From Trichodesmium sp. jk18x7bins.61 (lineage in GTDB: Bacteria > Cyanobacteriota > Cyanobacteriia > Cyanobacteriales > Microcoleaceae), in assembly GCA_022822685.1 (NCBI GenBank), contig JAJEAQ010000531.1:1-5053 (forward strand): DNA of 5,053 bases, given 5' to 3'. The stretch's first letter is position 1. Each line of letters starts with the position of its first letter. The translations under genes were made by a program, and so were the position numbers. Below the pieces are notes generated by a model. It was not told the origin of the DNA and made no database searches. It saw nothing but the letters and a program-made list of their open reading frames with translations. This document shows, piece after piece, positions 1 to 4,612 of this stretch.

Positions 1-77
1 GACTGTTTGTAAAGTAAATATTAAGATAACTAGAGTGTTGAATTCTGGTGGCCGGTGGCGAACAACTAAAATTTAAA

Positions 78-97
78 CCCCGCCCTTAAGAGCGAGG
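78..97. repeat. GC-rich imperfect palindrome (possible IS-end remnant)
   Basis: A 20-base near-palindrome centred on CTTAAG, with CCCCGC on the left and GCGAGG on the right; 8 of 10 pairs match. Similar CCCCGCCCTTA-type hairpins lie downstream of IS200/IS605-family tnpB genes in cyanobacteria, so this may be the trace of such an element. No transposase is visible in the window, and the assignment is inference from the look of the hairpin. Confidence 0.4.
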
Positions 98-190
98 CCT
101 TATATGAGGAGATATCTCAGCAATGGCCCACAATACGCAAGAATTTAATCTCAGTTTTACAAACAGCCTCTTAAAGAAAAGGGTATTAAG

Positions 191-264
191 TTGGGTTTTC
201 TCTTTCAGAGACGCTTCGCGTTCATGTCGGCGACAGACTCAACGTACCTCAACCCAACCTACAA
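191..264. repeat. TTGGGTT/AACCCAA dispersed repeat, interrupted
   Basis: TTGGGTT (191-197) is complementary to AACCCAA (251-257). The right part, CGTACCTCAACCCAACCTAC (243-262), matches a dispersed hairpin repeat frequent in Nostoc-like genomes, in which TTGGGTTT is normally followed directly by CGTxCCTCAACCCAACC. Here about 44 bases (roughly 199-242) separate the two parts. They contain GACGCTTCGCG (210-220) and the TTCATGTCGGCGACAG unit that recurs inverted at 1112-1127, so one repeat appears to have inserted into another. The canonical form is from memory of the family and was not searched. Confidence 0.6.
221..236 (+). repeat. Left copy of a 16-base inverted repeat flanking the 344-1090 gene
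   Basis: TTCATGTCGGCGACAG is the exact reverse complement of bases 1112-1127. The two copies lie about 875 bases apart on either side of the small secreted-type protein gene. Such GTCGGCGAC-type units are scattered in cyanobacterial intergenic DNA, so they may be independent copies rather than the ends of one mobile unit. Confidence 0.7.
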
Positions 265-305
265 AGGTGATATGCTCCTGTTAAGAAAATGGTATTCAGC
301 CTGAC

Positions 306-311
306 TATAAT
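306..311 (+). promoter_or_regulatory. Probable -10 box of the gene at 344
   Basis: A perfect TATAAT, 32 bases before the ATG at 344, which would give a leader of about 25 bases. TG lies at 302-303, close to but not exactly at the extended -10 position. No good -35 hexamer sits 16-18 bases upstream. The 10-mer TGACTATAAT is repeated at 336-345, where it overlaps the start codon, so a start site after the second copy is not possible for this reading frame. Confidence 0.35.
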
Positions 312-343
312 TAATATCAATAAACAGAATTAAGTTGACTATA

Positions 344-1090
344 ATGAAACTATTTTTAATTGTCAAATCCTTTAGCATAGTTACATTTCTGTGTTTTCAA
401 ATAGATGCAAAAGGATTTCTGTATAGAGGCTCAAAATCTTCATCACTATTTGTCAATACTAATACTATTTATTCCTATTTCCCTCCCTTTTCCCCAAACT
501 CCCAACTCTTAATTCCCAACTCCTATCAACTTGCCAATAATTGGTATAAATACACAGCTAAAGATAGTAGTTATACAGTATATTTTCCTGGGCAACCAAA
601 GGAAGAAAATTTATCTGTTAATACTTCTTTGGGAATACTTAATGCCCTATTTGTATTTTACAGATATCCAGAAAAACAACGATTTTTCTCTGTTTCTAGC
701 ATGAAATATCCAGTCGATCCTAGTCAATACAATGTTGAAAAAGGTTTAGATGGAGCACGAGATGGGGCAGCAATAAATTCTAATTCTAATATAATTAACG
801 AAAAGAAGATTAGTTATAAGGGATTTCCAGGCAGAGAAATAATTTTACAGTCAAAAGATCAACCTGATTTTAAGTTACTACTAAGAATATATATCGACCC
901 TAGCGGACCAAAGTTATATAGTTTACAAGTGATTGCTGAGGATGGAAATTTAGATTTTCCAGAGGCTAAAGCTTTTTTGGATTCTTTTAGTATTGCTAAT
1001 AATGGTAATTCATATCAAAAAGGAGAAGATGTATTCAACTTTCTGGCTCACTCCCCTACTTTCTTTTTATTACCACGAATTTTACTATAA
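344..1090 (+). CDS. Probable exported cyanobacterial protein of unknown function
   Basis: A 248-residue protein. I chose ATG 344 over an in-frame TTG at 335 because the ATG directly begins a lysine plus hydrophobic stretch (MKLFLIVKSF..TFLCF, residues 1-18) that looks like a signal peptide or membrane anchor. There is no lipobox and no clear Shine-Dalgarno. Residues about 67-215 form one domain with the layout of a widespread, uncharacterised cyanobacterial family: an aromatic-rich WYKYT start (67-71), a YFPGQP turn (80-85), GREI (163-166), RIY (181-183) and a closing FLDSF (211-215). The fold is probably alpha/beta and extracytoplasmic. Residues about 46-61 (PPFSPNSQLLIPNS..) come from short C-rich repeats in the DNA and act as a spacer between signal segment and domain. 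The last 30 residues also fall outside the usual domain end. The gene stands alone, convergent with the DUF262 gene. Its function is unknown; that it is a real gene is likely because the domain is well preserved. Confidence 0.75.
   Translation: MKLFLIVKSFSIVTFLCFQIDAKGFLYRGSKSSSLFVNTNTIYSYFPPFSPNSQLLIPNSYQLANNWYKYTAKDSSYTVYFPGQPKEENLSVNTSLGILNALFVFYRYPEKQRFFSVSSMKYPVDPSQYNVEKGLDGARDGAAINSNSNIINEKKISYKGFPGREIILQSKDQPDFKLLLRIYIDPSGPKLYSLQVIAEDGNLDFPEAKAFLDSFSIANNGNSYQKGEDVFNFLAHSPTFFLLPRILL
493..522. repeat. CCCAACT-type short repeats inside the coding region
   Basis: Three close copies: CCCAAACT at 493-500, CCCAACTC at 501-508 and CCCAACTC at 515-522, preceded by a C/T-rich run from 481. This is the kind of short sequence repeat usually seen between genes in filamentous cyanobacteria. 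Here it stays in frame and is translated into the Pro/Asn/Ser-rich linker of the exported protein. Confidence 0.6.
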
Positions 1091-1111
1091 CTGATAATAT
1101 GTTGGTTTCGG

Positions 1112-1127
1112 CTGTCGCCGACATGAA
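1112..1127 (-). repeat. Right copy of the 16-base inverted repeat
   Basis: CTGTCGCCGACATGAA is the exact reverse complement of bases 221-236. It begins 22 bases after the stop codon of the 344-1090 gene. It contains the small palindrome GTCG-C-CGAC. Confidence 0.7.
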
Positions 1128-1140
1128 AGAAGAATCCCGT

Positions 1141-1160
1141 GGTGATCGCTTAAGCGCACC
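1141..1160. repeat. Palindrome centred on GCTTAAGC
   Basis: CGCTTAAGCG (1147-1156) is a perfect 10-base palindrome. The pairing extends to GGTG (1141-1144) with CACC (1157-1160), leaving a 2-base bulge (AT, 1145-1146). It has the look of a REP-like intergenic palindrome. A role as a shared terminator is unlikely because no T-run follows. Confidence 0.4.
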
Positions 1161-1246
1161 GTCAGAAATATGTCAATACTTATCTAATATAATGTCCGCT
1201 TAATTAGTGATAAAAAACTTTCTCCTCCTGATATCTTCTTTTTTCC

Positions 1247-1298
1247 TTCCGCGCCTCGGAATTCCTTTTTCCTTTTTCCTTTTTCCTTCTTCCGCGCC
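1247..1298. repeat. TTTTTCC heptamer tandem repeat between TTCCGCGCC direct repeats
   Basis: Three perfect tandem copies of TTTTTCC (1266-1272, 1273-1279, 1280-1286) are bracketed by the 9-mer TTCCGCGCC at 1247-1255 and 1290-1298. Seven-base period repeats (STRR type) are a known trait of heterocystous cyanobacteria. Copy number probably changes by replication slippage. Confidence 0.65.
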
Positions 1299-1318
1299 GA
1301 CTCCCAATTTTATTATAC

Positions 1319-3154
1319 TTAATCATTCGGACATGATATAATTCCCTTCTGCCTTCTGTTGTTTTCAATTGTCTTACCAGGAATATCCCAAACTTTTTTA
1401 GATAATTGAGTCAAGATTTCCTGACGAGTGTTAATTGCCTGAGAATCCCATTTTTCAAATGTCTGCAAATCTTTAACTGCCACATCAATTGTTGTATTTT
1501 CCCCAACAGATATTTTTTCAGCAATCGTTCTAGTCAATAGAAATCGTGATTTAGTATAGCCTAATTTTTTTTCTGTAAAGTTAGCATTAGTAATCGCAGA
1601 TTTAATCGAACTTTCTAACAGAGTCATATTTCCTAAACATTTGCTATAACTTTCTATTTCATTGGGCTGATCAAAAGCTAATAAAACTTCTTGAGTATGA
1701 TTTTCTGGTAAAATGTATTCTACTTCTAATTTAAAAATATAATTTCTTAAATCATCAATTCCTCCTCCACTACTCCAAGCTGTTTCATCTATATATTGTG
1801 TTAGTTTTGCCAAAAAATATTTAATTTGATATGGCTGAAATGATGACTGACTAAGTTTACGGAATGCTTTCTCAAATTTGTCTGCTACTCTTTGTTTACT
1901 AGGAATAATTTCCTCAGCAATAAACTGATTAAATTCTGCATGTGATGTGATTTTGCGTAATGCACTTGCCCACTTGAGAAGCACACCATCAAATGCTTTT
2001 TGGTTGCGATCGCTAGTCAACATTGCCAAACATAATAAATTTTCTACTTCCCTACATAAATCAATAAAACAATCTTCTGGTAATCTATTTCCAGCTAAAA
2101 GTAATATTAAATGCTGCCTCACATTAACACTAAGACAGCGAATATTTACCAAATACCGATTTACATTACCATCAGAATTATTACCTTTTAAAAATTGTAC
2201 ATAAGCTTGAGCTGAAGCAAGTAAATTATTTACAAACACAATCGGTTCAGTTTTATATCTGCATCTAGACTCATTTTGCATAAACCAATCATAGACCTCT
2301 TTTTCAGTAATGTAATTTCCATCTTCTGCATACCTGGCCAAGATAAAGTAACGCAAAAAACGCATTGGTTTTTCTTGAGCATGATAGAGTAAATCTATCA
2401 TTTTTTTCCATTTGACTTTAATTTTCCCATAATCTATTTGTTTAGCTTTAGTAAAAATTAAATTTTTGAGTAAATCCATATCATCTAGGGGTAAACCACG
2501 ATGATTAAGAGTCGAATATATTTTTAAAGCATGGGCAACACTAGCAGTTTTGACTCGAATTAACTTAACATTTTTCAGAAAATACGCGTAAAATTTTCTC
2601 AGATTAGAAACAGCCTGGTCATCTAATTCAAATTTAAGGGAAAGAAATTTTATAATTTCAATATAAGCATTATGAATATGTTTAACAGACAGACTAGGAA
2701 TGATATAATCTAAATCTGCCTGCATAGCGATATTTTCAAGTATTCCTCGACTCTCTTCATATTGCAGCTCTACCCTATGTCGAAACTGATCATTACCCCA
2801 TTCATCTGTATATAGAGAGGCAATCTTATTTTTTAATGCTTCAATACGTTCATTTGAATTAATACTTAAAAGATAATCACGAATTGCACAGAGAACTAAA
2901 TAAGCAGTAGTCATTCGTTGCTGCCCATCAATTACTTCATAAAAATTATCGCCTCGACTACAAACAATAATACTACCAATAAAATACTCGGAGTAGGAGT
3001 TCTGATTTTGCTCATAAAATTCTTCATATATGTCTCGAATAAATTCATTTACCTCTTTTTCTTCCCAAACATACTCCCGCTGATAATCAGGAATTACATA
3101 AAATTCATCAAATAATTTTTCTAGAGTCATGTCTTGAGATTCAATAGTTGCCAT
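1319..3154 (-). CDS. DUF262/DUF1524 (GmrSD/SspE-like) protein, putative anti-phage nuclease
   Basis: A 611-residue protein, normal length for a fused DUF262-DUF1524 protein. The N-terminal DUF262 (ParB-like fold) carries IPDYQREYVW (21-30), YFIGSI (57-62) and VIDGQQRMTT (74-83); the DGQQR loop is the family's signature and is tied to nucleotide binding or hydrolysis in GmrS and SspE. STLNHRGLPLDDMDLLKN (214-231) is the later conserved LN.RG..L...D..K element. A helical middle part leads to DUF1524, the His-Me finger nuclease half, with LEVEYILP (476-483), LGNMTLL (507-513) and NFTEKKLGYTKS (525-536). Family members cleave modified or phage DNA (GmrSD on glucosylated cytosine, SspE with phosphorothioation). 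Which DNA this one senses cannot be told; no Ssp, Dnd or BREX genes are visible here. The usual EHI of the nuclease motif reads E-Y-I, with Tyr480 where the catalytic His is expected, so cleavage may be lost or shifted, for example to nearby His485. The last residues (about 599-611) are partly encoded by a CCTTCTG repeat. The start is supported by AAGGT six bases upstream. Confidence 0.93.
   Translation of the reverse strand: MATIESQDMTLEKLFDEFYVIPDYQREYVWEEKEVNEFIRDIYEEFYEQNQNSYSEYFIGSIIVCSRGDNFYEVIDGQQRMTTAYLVLCAIRDYLLSINSNERIEALKNKIASLYTDEWGNDQFRHRVELQYEESRGILENIAMQADLDYIIPSLSVKHIHNAYIEIIKFLSLKFELDDQAVSNLRKFYAYFLKNVKLIRVKTASVAHALKIYSTLNHRGLPLDDMDLLKNLIFTKAKQIDYGKIKVKWKKMIDLLYHAQEKPMRFLRYFILARYAEDGNYITEKEVYDWFMQNESRCRYKTEPIVFVNNLLASAQAYVQFLKGNNSDGNVNRYLVNIRCLSVNVRQHLILLLAGNRLPEDCFIDLCREVENLLCLAMLTSDRNQKAFDGVLLKWASALRKITSHAEFNQFIAEEIIPSKQRVADKFEKAFRKLSQSSFQPYQIKYFLAKLTQYIDETAWSSGGGIDDLRNYIFKLEVEYILPENHTQEVLLAFDQPNEIESYSKCLGNMTLLESSIKSAITNANFTEKKLGYTKSRFLLTRTIAEKISVGENTTIDVAVKDLQTFEKWDSQAINTRQEILTQLSKKVWDIPGKTIENNRRQKGIISCPND
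1345..1358. repeat. CCTTCTG heptamer repeat within the end of the DUF262 gene
   Basis: Two perfect tandem CCTTCTG units (1345-1351 and 1352-1358), read on the minus strand as CAGAAGGCAGAAGG. They encode the basic RRQKG near the C-terminus and lie well past the nuclease domain. CCTTCTG is a typical cyanobacterial intergenic heptamer, so the gene seems to have been extended into repeat DNA. Confidence 0.5.
2006..2013. repeat. HIP1 octamer
   Basis: GCGATCGC, the highly iterated palindrome of cyanobacterial genomes, located inside the DUF262 gene. It is the only copy I see in the window, which is sparse for a core cyanobacterial region and would fit acquired DNA. Confidence 0.6.
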
Positions 3155-3160
3155 AAAATT

Positions 3161-3165
3161 ACCTT
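3161..3165 (-). promoter_or_regulatory. Ribosome binding site of the DUF262 gene
   Basis: Read on the minus strand, AAGGT lies six bases before the ATG at 3154-3152. The spacing is good and supports this start, which also gives the DUF262 fold its usual short N-terminal lead. Confidence 0.5.
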
Positions 3166-3176
3166 AATAGTTTTAA

Positions 3177-3207
3177 CTCTCCTGGCGGGAACTCCCGCGC
3201 TCTCCTG
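3177..3207. repeat. GCGGGA-AC-TCCCGC hairpin flanked by CTCTCCTG direct repeats
   Basis: GCGGGA (3185-3190) pairs with TCCCGC (3193-3198) across a 2-base centre. The 8-mer CTCTCCTG occurs directly before (3177-3184) and just after it (3200-3207). The GC-rich unit stands out in AT-rich surroundings and looks like a dispersed intergenic repeat. It sits about 23-53 bases upstream of the DUF262 start, so it would lie in or near that gene's promoter or leader. Confidence 0.45.
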
Positions 3208-3246
3208 AGCCTGGAAGCATCGGGAGCAGAACCATGGTTATTTTTG

Positions 3247-3258
3247 GGGATACATCCC
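3247..3258. repeat. Small GGGAT/ATCCC hairpin
   Basis: GGGAT (3247-3251) pairs with ATCCC (3254-3258). A TTTTTT run follows some 13 bases later on the plus strand, too far for a normal intrinsic terminator. No plus-strand gene ends just upstream. Confidence 0.25.
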
Positions 3259-3464
3259 TGAGCTGAATGCACTTTTTTACCACTTCATTTACTCACATTT
3301 TCGTTTAAAAATTCAGGTATGGGAAAAAAAATTAGCCATTAGACATAAAATTATATCAACAAACCAATGCTCTACCAGAAGGAAAAAATATAAATTACTT
3401 CTCCAAAAGCCAGAATATTTCCTGTTGCCATAGCATAAGTGAGAAAGATTAACTAAAATAGAAT

Positions 3465-3469
3465 AGGAG
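3465..3469 (+). promoter_or_regulatory. Ribosome binding site of the gene at 3476
   Basis: AGGAG with a 6-base spacer before ATG 3476. This is the best ribosome site in the window and fixes this start. Confidence 0.65.
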
Positions 3470-3475
3470 TTCTAG

Positions 3476-3988
3476 ATGTACTACATACAGATACCCAAAC
3501 AAATAGTATCAATTGATTCGTACAAACCCAAAAGTAAAACGACTGCTACAACAGCAACACAAGCAGTTCGGGAAACACCACCAGATCCAGGATTTAGAAG
3601 CATGCTTGCTTCATTACAAAGAAGTTTAGTCACCACTGATGTCGTGCAGCAGAACACATCAAACACCTCAGATAAAAAAGAACAGCAAACAGGGATTGAT
3701 GATGCTTCCAAAGAGAAACAAGCAAATCTGATGGGTGCAAAAGCCTTACAGACAAGAATTCAACAGGTAAATCCCCATAATTCTGCTTTAAAAACTGTTC
3801 AATGTTATAACTTTGACACTCCATTTGAAAAACCTTTAATAAAATTAGAAAAGGAGCTAAAAAATAGCCTGAATCCTTTCAAAGACAATCACTTGAATGT
3901 AGTAGGAGAAGACTCTACCAAGTCAAAAGATAGACGAAATCAAGAAAAAGAATATGTTAATAAATATACTGGTTCCTCTAATTATTAA
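3476..3988 (+). CDS. Unrecognised VVGED-motif protein, first half of a probably interrupted gene
   Basis: 170 residues, starting with an ATG that has a good AGGAG site. The function is not recognised. Residues 1-90 are polar and low-complexity, rich in T, Q, K and S, with a PPDPGFRSMLASLQRS segment (about 35-50), and look disordered. Residues 138-167 hold the block HLNVVGED.T.S...R..EKEY......GS, which recurs in the open frame at 4613 (16 of 30 identical). There is no signal peptide or membrane segment. The TAA at 3986-3988 cuts the protein right after that block, at ..GSSNY. The same frame then stays open through 3989-4048 into the ORF annotated at 4049. I therefore read this as the N-terminal half of a longer protein broken by a nonsense codon; a genuine short protein is the alternative. 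At the position after VVGED this copy has Ser147 where the other copy has His127, which also hints at decay. Variable N-terminus plus conserved core resembles modular toxin or effector proteins, but that is only a guess. Confidence 0.7.
   Translation: MYYIQIPKQIVSIDSYKPKSKTTATTATQAVRETPPDPGFRSMLASLQRSLVTTDVVQQNTSNTSDKKEQQTGIDDASKEKQANLMGAKALQTRIQQVNPHNSALKTVQCYNFDTPFEKPLIKLEKELKNSLNPFKDNHLNVVGEDSTKSKDRRNQEKEYVNKYTGSSNY
3887..3976 (+). repeat. VVGED block, copy 1
   Basis: Encodes residues 138-167 of the 3476 gene. Aligned without gaps to 4964-5053 it gives 16 identical residues of 30, including HLNVVGED, with an 18-base identical DNA run (3896-3913 versus 4973-4990). The rest has diverged at the DNA level, so the duplication is old or the two came in separately. 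Confidence 0.75.
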
Positions 3989-4048
3989 ACACAGAATGAA
4001 TTTCTCAAACAAGAGGAGGAACTTATAACTAAAGGGAAAGATACAACT
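3986..4048 (+). other. In-frame TAA and open linker joining the two halves
   Basis: TAA (3986-3988) is followed by 20 sense codons in the same frame up to the GTG at 4049. They read TQNEFLKQEEEL then ITKGKDTT, a charged, protein-like composition continuous with what lies on both sides. AGGAGG at 4014-4019 matches the ribosome anti-SD core but has no start codon at a working distance: GTG 4049 is 29 bases further on. It is better explained as the Glu-Glu codons of a formerly continuous gene. Confidence 0.6.
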
Positions 4049-4579
4049 GTGCCGGAAACATCTACAACTTCCCCTCACAAGAAGCTATTTAGAGATTCAT
4101 TTAAACTAAGTTTTTTTCAGTTGCTAGTACATATACAACTTGGTGCTGATAACATGGATCAAACAATAGAAAGGCTAGAGTCTGAAGACACAAGTAGTGT
4201 GAAGAAAAGTATCGATTTGTTGGCCAAGCAGTTGGATCAAATGATTAGCCTCAAAACCATGCTAGAAGAGCTTAATTCAGGTGGGTATTCTTCTGAAATG
4301 GAGAAACAGGAAAAAGAAAAATTTTGGGAGTTACATTCACAGATTGAAGATATGTTGCTAAAGTATTGCATTGTTTATGCAAGTTATTTACGTAAAATCA
4401 AAAAATCAGAGAAGACAAAACAAGTTGTAAAGAATTTAGTTTCAGATTCCGAAGATTATGAGCAGGTGAAAAATTATATTCAGGAGGCGGGAATAGAAAA
4501 ACAAGTCCTTAAGGAAACAAAGGATCATCTATCAAATTACAAGGCAAGTTTGAATGCTCTAGAAAATGCTGTAGAATAA
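4049..4579 (+). CDS. Helical, charged protein; probable C-terminal half of the interrupted gene
   Basis: 176 residues from GTG 4049; the frame is open back to 3989. The GTG start is weak: the nearest purine run, AAAGGG (4031-4036), is 12 bases away, and ATG 4154 has no ribosome site. The protein is strongly helical and charged, with an amphipathic segment LSFFQLLVHIQLGA (about 20-33) and then Lys/Glu-rich heptad-like helices to the end (about 36-176), probably a coiled-coil or helical bundle. No enzyme motif, signal peptide or membrane helix is seen. Since it continues the frame of the 3476 gene after a single TAA, I think it is the C-terminal domain of the same ancestral protein of about 367 residues. 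If so, the matching part of the second copy should lie just beyond the right edge of the window. If the two are independently translated, this would be a small partner protein in an operon. Confidence 0.6.
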   Translation: MPETSTTSPHKKLFRDSFKLSFFQLLVHIQLGADNMDQTIERLESEDTSSVKKSIDLLAKQLDQMISLKTMLEELNSGGYSSEMEKQEKEKFWELHSQIEDMLLKYCIVYASYLRKIKKSEKTKQVVKNLVSDSEDYEQVKNYIQEAGIEKQVLKETKDHLSNYKASLNALENAVE

Positions 4580-4612
4580 AAAAAATTGATTAGCACAAAG
4601 CCAGAACACAAC

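Larger units (their letters stand above)
1..343. other. Non-coding, repeat-rich leader region
   Basis: I see no convincing gene in this stretch. It holds a GC-rich imperfect palindrome (78-97), a dispersed repeat interrupted by another repeat (191-264), and the probable promoter of the gene that begins at 344. Frame 2 is open from base 2 to a TAA at 74-76 (24 codons) and could be the tail of a gene that starts outside the window, but this length is expected by chance. A 53-codon ORF at 123-284 runs straight through both repeats and is not believable as a gene. Confidence 0.6.
1091..1318. other. Convergent intergenic region with short repeats
   Basis: Lies between the 3' ends of the gene at 344-1090 (+) and the DUF262 gene (-). 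It contains the inverted-repeat copy at 1112-1127, a palindrome at 1141-1160 and the TTTTTCC tract at 1247-1298. No gene is seen. No clear GC hairpin followed by a T-run could be picked as terminator for either gene. Confidence 0.6.
3155..3475. other. Divergent intergenic region
   Basis: Separates the DUF262 gene (-) from the VVGED gene cluster (+) and must hold promoters for both. It contains two small hairpins (3177-3207 and 3247-3258) and an AT-rich stretch from about 3290 to 3475. No gene was found. No promoter with both hexamers at normal spacing could be chosen: TTGCCA (3425-3430) and TAAAAT (3454-3459) are 23 bases apart. Confidence 0.5.

Noticed and set aside
2..76. Frame open from the left edge to TAA at 74-76, possible tail of an upstream gene such as a transposase
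   Set aside because: Only 24 codons, no recognisable C-terminal motif, and this length is expected by chance.
123..284. 53-codon ORF (ATG 123) with AGGAG 11 bases upstream
   Set aside because: It passes through the nested intergenic repeats (191-264), has a poor spacer and no protein-like pattern after residue 20.
1247..1298. Repeat cluster considered as a CRISPR array
   Set aside because: Period is only 7 bases with no spacers; it is a simple tandem repeat.
1947..2204. 85-residue plus-strand ORF
   Set aside because: Antisense to the well-supported DUF262 gene; no ribosome site or protein-like motif.
2918..3115. 65-residue plus-strand ORF with hydrophobic stretches
   Set aside because: Antisense to the highly conserved DUF262 N-terminus; its hydrophobicity follows from AT-rich complement.
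3425..3459. TTGCCA ... TAAAAT as a sigma-70 promoter for the 3476 gene
   Set aside because: Spacing of 23 bases is too long for a standard promoter.
3481..3824. Two minus-strand ORFs (3481-3711 and 3630-3824)
   Set aside because: Both are shadows of the 3476 gene, which has the good ribosome site and a conserved block shared with a paralogue.
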